Origin: Drechmeria coniospora
Taxonomy: Eukaryota; Ascomycota; Sordariomycetes; Hypocreales; Ophiocordycipitaceae
Reading direction: 5' to 3'
Length of the DNA: 64,000 bases
Assembly (NCBI RefSeq): GCF_001625195.1
Contig: NC_054390.1
Span: 7,599,222-7,663,221 of the forward strand
The notes beneath the pieces are model-generated. The model saw only the letters and a program-made list of their open reading frames with translations. It searched no databases and was not told the DNA's origin. Positions 47,678-59,374 of the stretch are shown one piece after another. The first letter of the stretch is position 1; each line of letters starts with the position of its first letter. The position numbers and the translations under genes are program-made.

Positions 47678-50227
47678 CTCGTGAGTTGAGGGGGGAGGGG
47701 GGTGAAGTGAAGTGCTTGTTTGCGTCGTGGGTTGTCCGTCGTCCGTCCGTCGTCCGTCCGTCGTGGGCAGTCGGGGATGGGGGGTCGACGCGCGAGTTCC
47801 GCCGTGCGCGAGCCGGGAATGATTGACAATCCGCGAGAAGCTGGCCAGCTGCTGCGCTGCGTGATGGCTCGAGTCCAGCAACAACCAACAACGGGTGGCA
47901 GAAAGTAAACAATGGAGGGGCCCAAAACCTCACTAGGGCGACTGGCCACAAGCATACTACTAGGTATAGACTACAGTACACCTACAGTACTCCGTACAGT
48001 ACTTGCTTACAGTACAACTACTGTACATGTACGGCACTAGGATGACTGCGCCACACGCCCACCAGTAGCCTGCTAGCCACCAATCAGATAGGGCGGGGCG
48101 CGGCTGCAACGGGTTTCCGTCCGCCACTGTGGCGGTGCAGCAGATCGGGTGCCGCGTTCCATCATGATTCCGATTTACCGTTGCGCGCACGTGAATGATT
48201 GGCCCACCGCGTTTCTCATCCATCCATCCACACATCTCAAAGCGGCAGGTGACGACGAAATCGGCAGCATGGGCTATCTTTTCTCCATGCTATCATGCAA
48301 CGGCCAGCTTCACCGCGTACAGTACAGCCTTCACCGCGTACAGCGCCGTCGACACCTTCCCCCGCTTCCCCCCCAACCGTTCGTCCACTCGGTCATCCGA
48401 TGTACTCGTCCTCGTTGCTGTGGTGCAGGAGCGGTGAGGATCAGAAACGAGCGAATAGTAGTTTGTGTGGTCCGGCTCAAATAGAATGCGGCATCACGCA
48501 TAGACGGTCCTGTTCCTGAGGATAGTGCTGCTCAGTCTGATAGTGACTTTGGATGCCGACCGTCGCTGCCACGAAGTCGCAAACAGACTTTAGACTGAGT
48601 CTCGGCATTGCCACGACTTGAAGGCATATGTTGTACCGGGTCGTTTCGTCAAACTGCGAAGAAAGTACTGACACTCGTACTAGGAAGAAAATGGTACATG
48701 TACGGTAGCTGTAATTCACTACAGAATTCCAGGTACTTCTTTGGCACTGAACCTTGGTACAACAGCCCACAGACGAGTACTTGAACAGTTTACGGACACG
48801 TTGTGGATAGTTGAATGAGCAAAAGTTCTCGCAGCGAGAACATGGTTGCGGTTTCGATTTTCTCACTTCAGTTCACATCGGCATTGCGATTGAGGCCCGG
48901 ACCCCAGCGTACTACTTGTACTTAGGTACTAGGAATACAAATGCAGAGAACCTCGGGTACATAAGTAAGTACCTGCTTGCTGGTATTCCTCCGTACAGCA
49001 TCTGCATATTGTACATGTACATGTAAGTAAGTAGGTGTAAGCAGGTACTTGTACTCCGTACTCCGTTCAGTACTCCGTAATCGTACGTGTAAGTACTGCG
49101 CACCTGTTAAGTACATTGTAGGGAGCACGTACTGTACAAGTACTCCGTACTCGCCCTTGTTCGTACCATGTTTGCCAAGACAGTGGCGAGGTCCGCCGTT
49201 TACAGGCACATGCCTGTAAGTATTGTACTCGTCACATGTCCGTACTTACTTTCAACGTAGATCGTCGACGCGCACTCAAGAACTTGTTACTGCGACGAGC
49301 ACACCAGAGGTGCATTAACTTGCCTATCGTCGTAGCACATATACGCTGCATAGAAAGCGGCGACCTTCGTGATTGTCGAACGAGAAGCAACCAACAATCT
49401 CATGATGCTACACCTTGCGCGTGTTCGTCGACGTACACCTACTGTTGGATAGTACCTGTACTCCATACAGTACCAGTCGGTTTGCGTGCTGGTACCTACT
49501 AACCTAGGAACTAATTGAGGGTGAAAGTGTACTGTAAGTACCTACTTGATAGGATTACGAAGTTGGTACTCCGTAATTCATGTACTGTACGGAGTACATG
49601 TCTGGAGTGTGTTAAACTTACTTCCGTGGAACCCTTAGTACCTTACAAGTGGGTAAGTAGGTACCTACTACTGTGCTCTTTGTACAGTACGGAGTACTTA
49701 CGGAGTACGGATTACGGAGCACATCTATCTAAGTTCTGTACTTACATAAGCAAGTACACTTACGAAAAGGACCTGCCCCGCTACGCTACGACCCTGGAGG
49801 GGGGACAGTCGATGGCTTAGTGGGTACTATATCGGCAAATGGTGGGGTCCACCACCGGTTGCCTCCAACACTCAAGCAGGGCAAGGGCAGGTCGGCAGTG
49901 CAGTTCAGTTCAACCTTCTTCCATCATCCCTCCTCCTACATGGGAACACCTGCACATCACGCCTCCCCCCCCCTACCCCTACTTCGCCGACCGGGTGGAC
50001 GGATCGACCTCGATCAAGTGCTCATTGTTCCATCTCGGTGCGGAACGCCGCCGCCGTCGAGGAGAAACGAGCCACCCAGCCACCCAGGGCAATCCATGAC
50101 CTAAATAGCCTCGCCATCCCTGTTCCTCTTCCTTTTGCCGACTTTTTTCCTAATCCATCCTTCCCTCCATCCATGACGTCTTGCTCATTGTCCCTCTCGC
50201 TCCCTGCGATATGACGATACGACGAGC
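47678..50227. other. Large divergent intergenic region with palindrome cluster
   Basis: 2.5 kb between the divergent condensin and Na+/Ca2+ exchanger genes. The left 250 bp is the condensin promoter and includes a short direct repeat of cgtccgtcgtc at about 47740-47765. Palindrome half-sites occur near 47988 and then densely from about 48900 to 49720 (for example 49055-49080, 49141, 49568, 49590 and 49690). The last 300 bp before 50228 are CT-rich and probably the exchanger promoter. I see no supported gene. Confidence 0.55.
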
Positions 50228-53200
50228 ATGCCGCCGACCAAACTCCGAGGCGGCCATCCCCCATGGCGCCCCTTCTGCGTCACCGTCCTCCTCCTGTCTC
50301 TACTGACGGCCTATTCCTTCCTCAAGGCGACCTACCGCCGCCGTCTCCTCGACGCTCGCACCGACACCCCGACCCCCCCCAGCAGCGTCTCCCTCTTCGC
50401 CCGCACCCTCGTCGACCGCGAGTGCAGCGATGTCCACCTGGTCGACGACCAGTGCGCCTTCGTCAAGCGGTACTGCTCCGAGGACGACGCCGGCCTGCTT
50501 CCCTATCTTGAGTTCTACTACTGCACCCTTGCCAATGCCAAAGCTGTCGCCTTTGTACTGCTCGTCGCCTGGCTTGGCCTGCTCTTCACCACCATCGGCA
50601 TCGCCGCGAGCGACTTCTTCAGCGTCAACCTGAGCACCATCGCCGCCATCCTCGGCCTCAGCGAGAGCCTCGCCGGCGTCACCTTCCTCGCCTTCGGCAA
50701 CGGCTCGCCCGATGTCTTCAGCACCTTTGCCGCCATGAGCTCCAACAGCGCCAGCATGGCCGTCGGAGAGCTCATCGGTGCCGCCTGCTTCATCACCGGC
50801 GTCGTCGCCGGCTCCATGGCCCTCGTCCGCGAGTTCAGGGTCGACCGGAAGACGTACGCGCGCGACATCTGCTTCTTCATCGTCGCCGTCTGCTTCACCA
50901 TGTCCTTCCTGGCCGACGGCCAGCTCCGCTTCTGGGAGTGCTGGGCCATGATCGGCTACTACATACTCTACGTCGTCGCCGTCGTCGGCTGGCACTGGTA
51001 CTCGACGAGGCGCAGGCGACGCATCCGCCGCGAGGGCGAGGCACGCAGCCACTTCTACGCCCCCGCGGGCCAGTCCGGCGATGAGCTGGCCGGAGAGCCC
51101 TACCGGGACGAACCCGACGAGTCCGGCTACGACCCGTCGCATCGCCCCTCGCAGCCCACCTCGCCCGGCCGTGAAGCTTCCGTCTTCGAGCGAGGCCCAC
51201 GAATCGAAATCCAGGACGACGCCGGCGCCGTGACGGAGGAGGAAGCCGAGAACGCCGACGAGGACCACGAGCGGATGTTGGCTGCCGAGGTCACTAGGAG
51301 CATGCGCGTCCTGCGCACCGGCGCGAAGCGACACAACAACATGAACCCAATCCGACCCAGTCTGGTCGGCGCCCTCGAGTTTCGATCGGCCCTCGCCCAG
51401 CTGCAGCGGGAGAGCAACCTCCAGCTGTCTTCGATACCGGGCCGAAGCTATTCGGACCATCACATCGTCAGCCGGAGGGCTCGCAGGGGAACCGTAGCCA
51501 CCCTTCCCGAGCCCTACCACGACATCATCGGCACGCCCTCGACGCCGGCCGCGACGGCGAGGACCCGGAGAGACCGAGCGTTGTCGTCGGGGGACAGGCC
51601 GACGTCGGCTGTCATTCCCGAATTGCTGCAGGACGCTTCCGGTTCCGACGCATCGCCGGTGCCCACCGAAGGCATACGAAGCGGCCAGAGGACGCCGGTA
51701 CCCTCGTACGCCATGGGAGGGAGTCTCGCGCCACCTCCCTCCGGTCCGACGGGCATCTCGCCGGCGCTCGTCGACGACGCGTCGGCCAACGGGGCCCCCG
51801 ATCAAGCTTCGCCGGCTACGCTGCACCGGCTGCAGATCCCTGGCAGCCAGAGCTGCCACAGCGCCATCTCCTCCCCCAACTCGTCGCTATATCCTTACAC
51901 GGACTCGCCCATGGTCATGACACCTCACGTGCATTCCGAGCAGGCAGAGTTTCTGCTTCCGCCGCCGGCTCTCCCGCGCAGGGATGCCCACTTCCCCGAC
52001 GTCCAGTCGCCGGTGCAAACTTCTCGGCCGATACGATGGTGGCCGCATTCCATACTGCCCCCTCCCCAAGTGCTGTTGGGAACTTTGTTTCCGACGCTGC
52101 AGGGCTGGCGGGAAAAGAGCTACCTCGACAAGTTCCTCAGCACGATATCCGTCCCAAGCATATTTCTCCTCGTCGTAACCCTGCCTGTGGTGGAACCGGA
52201 GGCTAGCGACGACGATTCGGATGCGTCGTCGACGGGGCGAACGATTGTCGACCGCATCGGGAACGGGCAACCGGCCCCGACCATCTCCTTCGAGCGAGGA
52301 GAGGAGGAGCCGGAGAGCGAGTGGGAGCGGTACCGCAAGCACTCGGTCAGTCATGCGAGCCGTCATTCGGAGTCGAATGGCTTGGGCGGACTGCTCTGCG
52401 AAGCGCGCGAGGAACCAGTGGCGGAACCGGCGGCGACGGCGACGGCTGGACAACAGCAGGTGCTCGCCAAGCCTGCGTCGGACGTGCCGTCGGTGAGCAA
52501 CGCCAATGACGAGACGGCATCCTGGAACCGGTGGCTCGTCTGCCTGCAGCTCTTCACCGGCCCCTTGTTTGCCGTCTTCATCCTCTGGGCCAACTTTGTC
52601 GAAGACTGGGACAACCCGGCCAAGGAGCTGCTGCTCATGACGCTCTACACCCTCCTCGGCTCGCTCGTGCTGCTAGCCATCCTGCTCCTCACGACGTCGG
52701 AGAGCGCACGGCCGAGGTTCCATTACCTGCTCTGCTTCCTCGGCTTCATCATCAGCATTGCGTGGATATCGACCATCGCGGGCGAAGTTGTCGGCGTCCT
52801 CAAGGCCTTTGGAGTCATCATAGGCATCTCGGAGGCCCTACTTGGCCTCACCGTCTTCGCCGCCGGCAACAGCATCGGGGACTTGGTGGCCGACATAACC
52901 GTTGCTCGACTGGGCTACCCTGTGATGGCTCTGTACGTTGGCTCGCTCGCCCGCCTGCCCCGTCGAGACCGGTCCGCAAACATGGCTAACGTTTTTTGTC
53001 TCTTCTAGATCGGCTTGCTTCGGAGGACCGATGCTCAACATTCTCCTCGGCATCGGCATCGGCGGTGTTATGATGATGATACAGAGGGCGAACCACAAGC
53101 ACAAGAAGCACCCGGATCGACCGGTCCGGTACGGGCCGTACAAGGTGCAGGTGGGTGGGACTCTGATGATATCGAGCATCACGCTGCTCATCATGCTCGT

Positions 53201-53336
53201 CCTGCTCTTGATCATCGTGCCGATGAATAAATGGATCCTGAGCCGCAAGATCGGCTGGGGGCTGATCGCCCTGTGGACGTTGAGCACAATCGTCAACGTC
53301 ATCGTGGAGGCTACGGGCATATGGGGGGAGGCCTAG
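50228..53336 (+). CDS. Sodium/calcium exchanger family membrane protein (NCLX/YDL206W-like)
   Basis: Exons 50228-52932 and 53009-53336 encode 1010 aa. The signal-anchor segment near residues 17-34 (FCVTVLLLSLLTAYSFL) is followed by an exoplasmic Cys-rich stretch. The first membrane bundle contains the alpha-1 repeat ESLAGVTFLAFGNGSPDVFS (GNGSPD from residue 157). A very long Ser/Pro-rich, acidic and Arg-rich cytosolic loop follows (about 270-740). The second bundle contains the alpha-2 repeat ISEALLGLTVFAAGNSIGDL (GNSIGD from residue 880). Splicing rebuilds PVMALSACFGGPMLNILLGI, a conserved part of the final helices. The paired alpha repeats define the Ca2+/cation antiporter fold. GNGSPD and GNSIGD place it in the CCX/NCLX branch, which includes mitochondrial, ER or vacuolar exchangers. 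Location and exact ion cannot be told from sequence. Confidence 0.92.
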
Positions 53337-54219
53337 ATGGCGGCCGAGCCAGCGGGCGCAAGGTAGGACGCGTCGAAGTAGGCGAGTCCCGGAGCACAGC
53401 CTGGCCGCGCTTTCTTCGCGACGGAAGATGGAACCTTTTGATGGATTGTATTTGCCTTGCACCATCGTCTTCTCTGACGATTTCCTCCATCCTCCATGCG
53501 TTTGCATCGAGGACAACGCATTCGTCGCTCGCAGTGCCTGTTGTTTCAAGGAATCATTTCCTCCTTGACGAGCGAGCAGACAAATGCAGTTTCTCTATGC
53601 AGTGCAGTAGATACTTATCGGTACAAGAATTCCAAAATACCCTTCAGCATGCACATGTACTTTTGGCAATTCAAGTCGCCGTATACCACTTCTGCACAGC
53701 TTATCCGTAACCTGGAACTCTTTCTTTCCTTGGAGTTGTGCGTGTGATCCCTCCAAATCTTTGTAGTAGCTCAGTTGATGGATATGGAGTATTACAACAA
53801 GACTCCGTACTTGCTTAAAGTATTTGTATATTATTACTGAGTACGGAGTATAACGTGCTCGTACTCCAACAGATGTTACCGTCTTGTTGGTGTACAACCT
53901 GCATCTACTTACTTCATGTATATGCGTGTACTTATGCAAGTACAGTCAGTGTACTTGTTCATCACTCACATCAACAATAGTGCGTTAACCCATGAACTTT
54001 GTACCAGGTACCTACCCCTCCTTCGGAGCGTTGATGATAGCCCCTCACAGCTTAAGTACCCCACCTCACATTGAAACTATCCACACAAGCTGGTGCTGGT
54101 TCGACATACGACGACAAGCTAGTAGTAGCTCGTCTGCCATCATCGCAACTTGTCCATTGCTTCATTCGACCTCGTCGTCCCAAAGCCGAAAGTCTTCCCC
54201 TCATCATCGCTCGACAGTC
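53337..54219. other. Intergenic region, phosphomannomutase promoter
   Basis: Holds the 3' flank of the exchanger gene and the promoter of the phosphomannomutase gene on the same strand. TACTCCGTA / TACGGAGTA half-sites occur near 53803 and 53840. No other coding region is seen. Confidence 0.5.
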
Positions 54220-55269
54220 ATGGCGTCGTCCAAACAGGCAAACTACCCACCCCTTGAGGATCGTCCGTTGAAGGACACCATCTGCCTCTTCGACGTTGAC
54301 GAGACCCTCACGCCTGCTCGAAGGGTGCGAGTCTCTCTTCCTTCTCCCCACTCTCCTTCTCCTGTTTTCCAAGTCTTCGAGATCGATGGCAAGGAAAAGA
54401 GCTTCGTCGGCTAACTTCTGCCGCCTTCGTCTGCCCCCTTAGGCCGCCTCACCCGAAATGCTCTCCCTGCTCGCCGCCCTCCGCCAGAAATGCACCGTCG
54501 GATACGTCGGTGGCTCCGATCTGTCCAAGCAAGAGGAGCAGCTCGGACAAGCGGCCGGCGTGCCCGTCACCCAGCTCTTCGACTACTGCTTCTCGGAAAA
54601 CGGCCTGACGGCCTTCAAGCTTGGCCAACCGCTGCCGTCCAACAGCTTCATCAAGTGGATCGGTGAGGACAAGTACAAGGAGCTCGTCCGCTTTTGCCTG
54701 CACTACATCGCCGACATCGACGTCCCCGTAAAGCGTGGCACATTTGTTGAGTTCCGAAACGGCATGATCAACGTGAGCCCCATCGGCAGAAACGCAAGCG
54801 TCCAGGAGAGAAACGACTTCGCCGCCTTTGACAAGGACGCCAAGGTCCGCGAGAAGTTCGTCGCTGCGCTGCGAGAACGCTTCCCTGACATCGGCCTGAC
54901 GTGCGTTCAACATCTCTCACATTTCTCTCCCAGATGACATACCCCCATCCAGTTCACTTGTTCCACTCTGCTACTGAGATCCCCATGTGCTGACCCGGCC
55001 ACCCACCATGATGCAGCTACTCCATCGGTGGCCAGATTTCCTTCGACGTCTTTCCCACCGGTTGGGACAAGACCTACTGCCTCCGCCACCTCGAGAGCGA
55101 GTCCAAGAAGCCTGGCGGTATCCAGTACAAGACGATACACTTTTTCGGTGACAAGACCTCGCCTGGCGGCAACGACTACGAAATCTACACCCACCCCGAC
55201 ACCATCGGCCACGCCGTTGACGGACCGGAGGACACCATCCGCATACTCAAAGAGCTGTTTCAATTGTAG
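54220..55269 (+). CDS. SEC53: Phosphomannomutase (Sec53/PMM type)
   Basis: Three exons, 54220-54324, 54443-54900 and 55017-55269, encode 271 aa, the family's normal length. The HAD nucleophile motif [13 protein letters not shown] has Asp25 and Asp27. [37 protein letters not shown] and [20 protein letters not shown] are the PMM signature blocks, the last containing sugar-phosphate-binding Arg and Asn. Splicing rebuilds [39 protein letters not shown] supplies the C-terminal Mg2+-binding residues. The cytosolic enzyme converts mannose 6-phosphate to mannose 1-phosphate for GDP-mannose, needed for N- and O-glycosylation, GPI anchors and cell wall mannan. It is essential in yeast. The assignment is firm. 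Confidence 0.96.
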
Positions 55270-55620
55270 CAAGCCACCCTCGTCGATAGTCATCTGCGCC
55301 TAAACACTTGAGCATCGCTTTGGTGGTGGGAGGGAATCCGGCGACGCGGAACAGAAACTACAGCGCAATGGATGGAAATGCACGTCTTGACCACGGTGGA
55401 CGCCGCTCTTCGTGAAGTCATCAGTAATATTTGCAGTGTATTTACATCATAACGAAATCAAGCTTAGGTCGTCATGCGTCGGCAAGATTTCCGAACGACA
55501 GCAACCTGGGCAGCCACTCGGTGCGTCCATTATCCAATCAACCTCCACTATGCAGTTGATCCCCTGGTTCCGTTCCAACTCGGTTTCTCTACGCCTCCGT
55601 GCTGCGCCGTCGCTCATCCT
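55270..55620. other. Convergent intergenic region between SEC53 and the WW/PhoD gene
   Basis: 350 bp between two stop codons on opposite strands. It contains the 3' ends of both transcripts and nothing else that I can identify. Confidence 0.55.
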
Positions 55621-58600
55621 TCACCTTCCGTACTCCAGATGTGGTATCACCACTGGTCCGTACTTTGTCGTCGCCTGAAACGCGCCGTCTCCCTGGACCA
55701 CAAAATCCACGGCGATGCTCAACTTGGTCAGGTCATTCTGCTGCTGTTGCTGCTGCTGCTGCTGGCTGCTGCCGCCCAGTTTTGGGCTGAAGGGTCCTGC
55801 TTGCTTCGCCGCCTCCTGGTCAAAGGCGACCAGGGAAACGTAGTTCCTCCTCCCCATCAGCTTCTTCATCTCACGTGTGGCTCCGCTAGCGTCGTTGTGG
55901 AAAATCTCCATCATGTCCTCCTTGGTGTCTGACACCTCGTGCGTCGACCTCTGGCCATTTTGAGGCACGTATAGCGTCTTCTGGTTATGCAGCATCTTGA
56001 GAACATAGCCGCCCTGAGGAGCTCCCACGATGGGGGACGAAATGATCTGGTACATGGTCTTGTGGTCGCCGGGATGTGTAGGATCATGAACGAGGCCAGC
56101 GCCGGAAGCATTGACATCTGCGAAGCGTCGTCGTTAGCAGAGCACCGCCAGTCAAGCCTATGTCTCCTTCAAACATACCTCCGGATAGGAAAGTCATGCG
56201 AATACCCTTTTGTTGGGCAATCCCTTGCAGGGTCCGGATGAAATACGTCCGCTCCAAGTCTTTCGTTTCATGTGTCCACATGTCCTTGAGCACTTCTTGG
56301 ATGTCGAGCTCACCAAACTGATTCAGGACGTTGCCCATCAGACCCGTCTTTCCCACGGCCTTCTTCACCTGCGAGAAGCCCTGGGCGACGACTTCCTTGC
56401 CGCCGACGACACCGGCGACCGAGCTGGTTACCTTTCCGAGGATGTTGTACGTAGTGTTGACCGCCTTTTTGCCGGCCGCTACCGTGTTCGCCAAGCTCTC
56501 GACCGTGTCCAGTCTTGGATATATCAACGGAACCGAGACCATCCAGATGACGTGCTGAACACTCGGTGGCAGCGTCGCAATCTTGGGGAAAATGCCCTGG
56601 TACGTTGGTCCAGCCAAAACTCGAACCTGAGACCTCTCCGAGCGGCAATCCGCTCCGGCGACCACCAGAGCAGGTCCCAGATGCTTGACGAAGTGCCAGC
56701 CCGTGCCGGTGATGGTGAACAGATCGTGGTCCGTGCTAACATTTCGCATCAGCTCCGCCGTCGTATGATGCTGAAACAGCAGATACATGTCTGTCGCGAT
56801 GCGGCCAATGTTTTGGAACATGGGCGACGTTTGCATGTACGCCGGGTAGGATCCGTATCCGTCGAATCTGAGCAAGCGTTCGATGTTAATTCAAACAGTA
56901 GCGAAATCACGAGCCGGGCTCCGTTTAAGATGCGTCATTACTCACATGTCGTGGTCGTTCATCTGCAAGACGTGGGGGATCTGAGCAAAGGCCTCCCGTA
57001 TAAACGGCTGGTCAAAGTGGCTCGTGTAGAAGTGAAAGTAGGCGTGCCCAACATCCTCCTCGTGACGAGCAGTCCACTGCACACCCTTCTTGTTATCCCT
57101 GCCGCTCATGGCCAGCCACTGCTTCAGCAGCGGGACTTCCTTCCACAGCCGGTCTCCGTAGATCTGATCGCCCAGGCCGAGCTGCACGTGGAAGCCACCG
57201 CATTCTACATTCCTCTGCAGGACATCTTTCCACATGAACCCGACACCGCCGAGCCTGGCCCTGTCATTCTGGGATGTGCCGGTGGCGAAGTCGTTGCCGG
57301 AGTGGGCAATGAACCGCCAGCCCATCTCGTTTCGACCAGCAACAACGAACTCATAGCGCGTACAGCCCAAGTGGGAGGTGACTGCGTACGTCCATCTCTC
57401 AGTGCCTCCATCGCCCATTTGAAGATGGACTTCGTATTTGTAAAAAGACCAACGCTGGTGCGTGTGAATGATGCGAGCCTGCAGCTGCCGTGGATTCGGA
57501 GATAGGTCGACGGATTTGTGGATATGTATCGTGGGAGGCTGGGGCGCATCCGTCACGACCAGGATGCTCCCATGCCATAGTCCCTTCTCGACGTCCATGT
57601 TAGCATAGCGAAGATACGGACCAAAGTACACGCCATTCGTCGGCTGAACGCGGTACATCTCGACGCCAGAGCTCGGTGGCGGCCCAGAGAAGCCGGCGGC
57701 GGTTGGTGTCTGTGAAGTAGAAGCGCTCATGATACTTTCGGCATACCCTGGTGTGTGAGGGGTCATCATTGGCGACGCTAGCGGCTGATTCCCGAACATG
57801 GGGGAAACCAAGGGATTTCCGTACGTGTTCGTCGTCGTGGGAGACAGCGGTGCTGCCTGTTCATGCTGAATGGGGTTGGGGCCCTTGGGGAACTCCCACT
57901 GTGTGGCCTGGGAGGCCAGGTGAATGTAATAGTACTGACCCGAGTTCGGATCTAAATGAGCCATCCAGCCTTCTGGCAAGGGGGGCGGAGACAGGGGACT
58001 GGGTGCCACGGGGGCAGGAGTCGACGCCGTCAGCTGCGACGATGAAGTATCTTGCTCGGGCCGAGGGTCGTTAGCGAATGCGGGGTGACCTGGATGTTGA
58101 AGCGCAGGCGAAGCAAGCGCTGCGGCGGCTGTTGCTGTTGCGGCTGCCGTCGTCGCCGTTGGTTTCTGCGGCGGCGGCGAGGCGCTGGATGCGGGTGAAG
58201 GCACCGCAGCAGGCCTCGCTGCTTGCTGTTGTGGCCGTTGCTTCTCGTTCGAATTGGAAGTCCGTCGTCCGCCAGGGTTTACGCTCGAGTACGCCGGGGG
58301 CGGCGTTTTGGTGCTCATCCTCTGAAAGTCCTGCTCCAAGACGCCGAGCTGAACGGTGGGGTTTCCCGACGAATGGGTAGGTTGCTGCTCATGTGGCTGG
58401 GGTGAATTGACAGCTGGTCGCGAATCGGTACTCGAGACCGGATTTGACCCCTGATATACCGTCGGGGGGCCTGCTGGGGCCTGGCCCGGGGACTCTGTGG
58501 GTGTCCATGGCCGGTGAGAGGGAGGTTGGGCCTGAGGCGGCATGTTGCCGTAATGCGCCGTCCTCTGCGCCGCGGCAGCACTTTGAGCTTGATGGGCCTG

Positions 58601-59374
58601 CAGGCTGTCAAGGGTAGCAGCGCCCGCGATGCCCGAGGCTGCATAGCGGGCCTCGATGCTTCCGCCAGGAACAACGGCTGGTCGGTCTATCGGGGTCTCC
58701 GGTGGCGGAGGCGATCCGCGGCTTGCCCTCGTTGTTGAAATGGAAGCTGTCGAAGCGAAGCGACTCACGCCCTGGTCGCTCGTCGCTGGGGCGTGATTTT
58801 GGTTGGCAATCATCGTTCCGGGATGCAACTGGGGCGCATACGCATTGCTAGAGGCGGCAGAGCTGGTCGCGGTGCCGTCGCCCGGAGGAGGATAGTACGG
58901 CTTCGTTGAATAGGTTGGCTTGTTCGTGTTGCAAGCGACGGGACGACTTTGCTCCCCCAGAGGCCTTGCGAATAGGCCATGATCCGCATCTGGACTCGAA
59001 GGTGAATGAATGACTTTGGGCGAGGCACCTCGTCTCTCGGCGAGCCCGGGCTTCTTCTCCCCCGCGGACTGGCAGGTATCTATCGGGGAAGTGACGCTGG
59101 AATAGGCAGAGCCGTAGGGCCTTGGAGGGGTCGGTCTACGTACGTCGTCGTCTGGGAAGGGAAGCGGAGCAGCAGAGCTTGAGGCTCCTGGTGGCAGAGG
59201 GAATGACGGCTTTCTTTGGCAGGATGACCAAACGGTATCGACGGCAGGCTTCGGCTCAGGCCCGGGAGGCTTGAAGATCCGTAGCGGTTCGACTACCGGA
59301 CTATCGTCGTAGCTGTCTGGCGCAGACTTGCCGAAGAACATCTCCTCATCGCGCACGCCGCGGCTGGCTTCCAT
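55621..59374 (-). CDS. WW-domain protein with C-terminal PhoD-like phosphatase domain
   Basis: Three exons, 59374-56946, 56867-56179 and 56117-55621, encode 1204 aa. The first 450 or so residues are disordered and rich in Pro, Ser, Gln and Ala. A WW domain sits at about 465-497 (PLPEGWMAHLDPNSG, YYYIHLASQATQWEFP), with both signature Trp residues and the final Pro. From about 560 comes a PhoD-like metallophosphatase domain: FGPYLRYANMDVEKGLWHGS, GWRFIAHSGNDF, LGLGDQIYGDRLWKE and, rebuilt by splicing at 56946/56867, MNDHDIFDGYGSYP. The Asn-Asp-His-Asp-x-x-Asp-Gly and GDQIY motifs are the metal-binding core. A poly-Gln run of nine lies near the C-terminus. PhoD-like enzymes are phosphodiesterases or alkaline phosphatases. 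The substrate here is unknown, and the WW domain suggests recruitment to Pro-rich partners. No signal peptide or membrane segment is evident. Confidence 0.87.
55737..55767 (-). repeat. CAG/CTG run encoding poly-Gln in the WW/PhoD protein
   Basis: Nine consecutive Gln codons, mostly CAG on the coding strand, near the C-terminus of the WW/PhoD protein. It is a trinucleotide microsatellite in frame, so length changes would alter the protein without frameshift. Confidence 0.8.

Noticed and set aside
50300..51859. 519-codon minus-strand frame opposite the exchanger gene
   Set aside because: Antisense to transmembrane and loop coding sequence; no motif.
56210..57505. 431-codon plus-strand frame opposite the PhoD domain
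   Set aside because: Antisense to conserved phosphatase exons.
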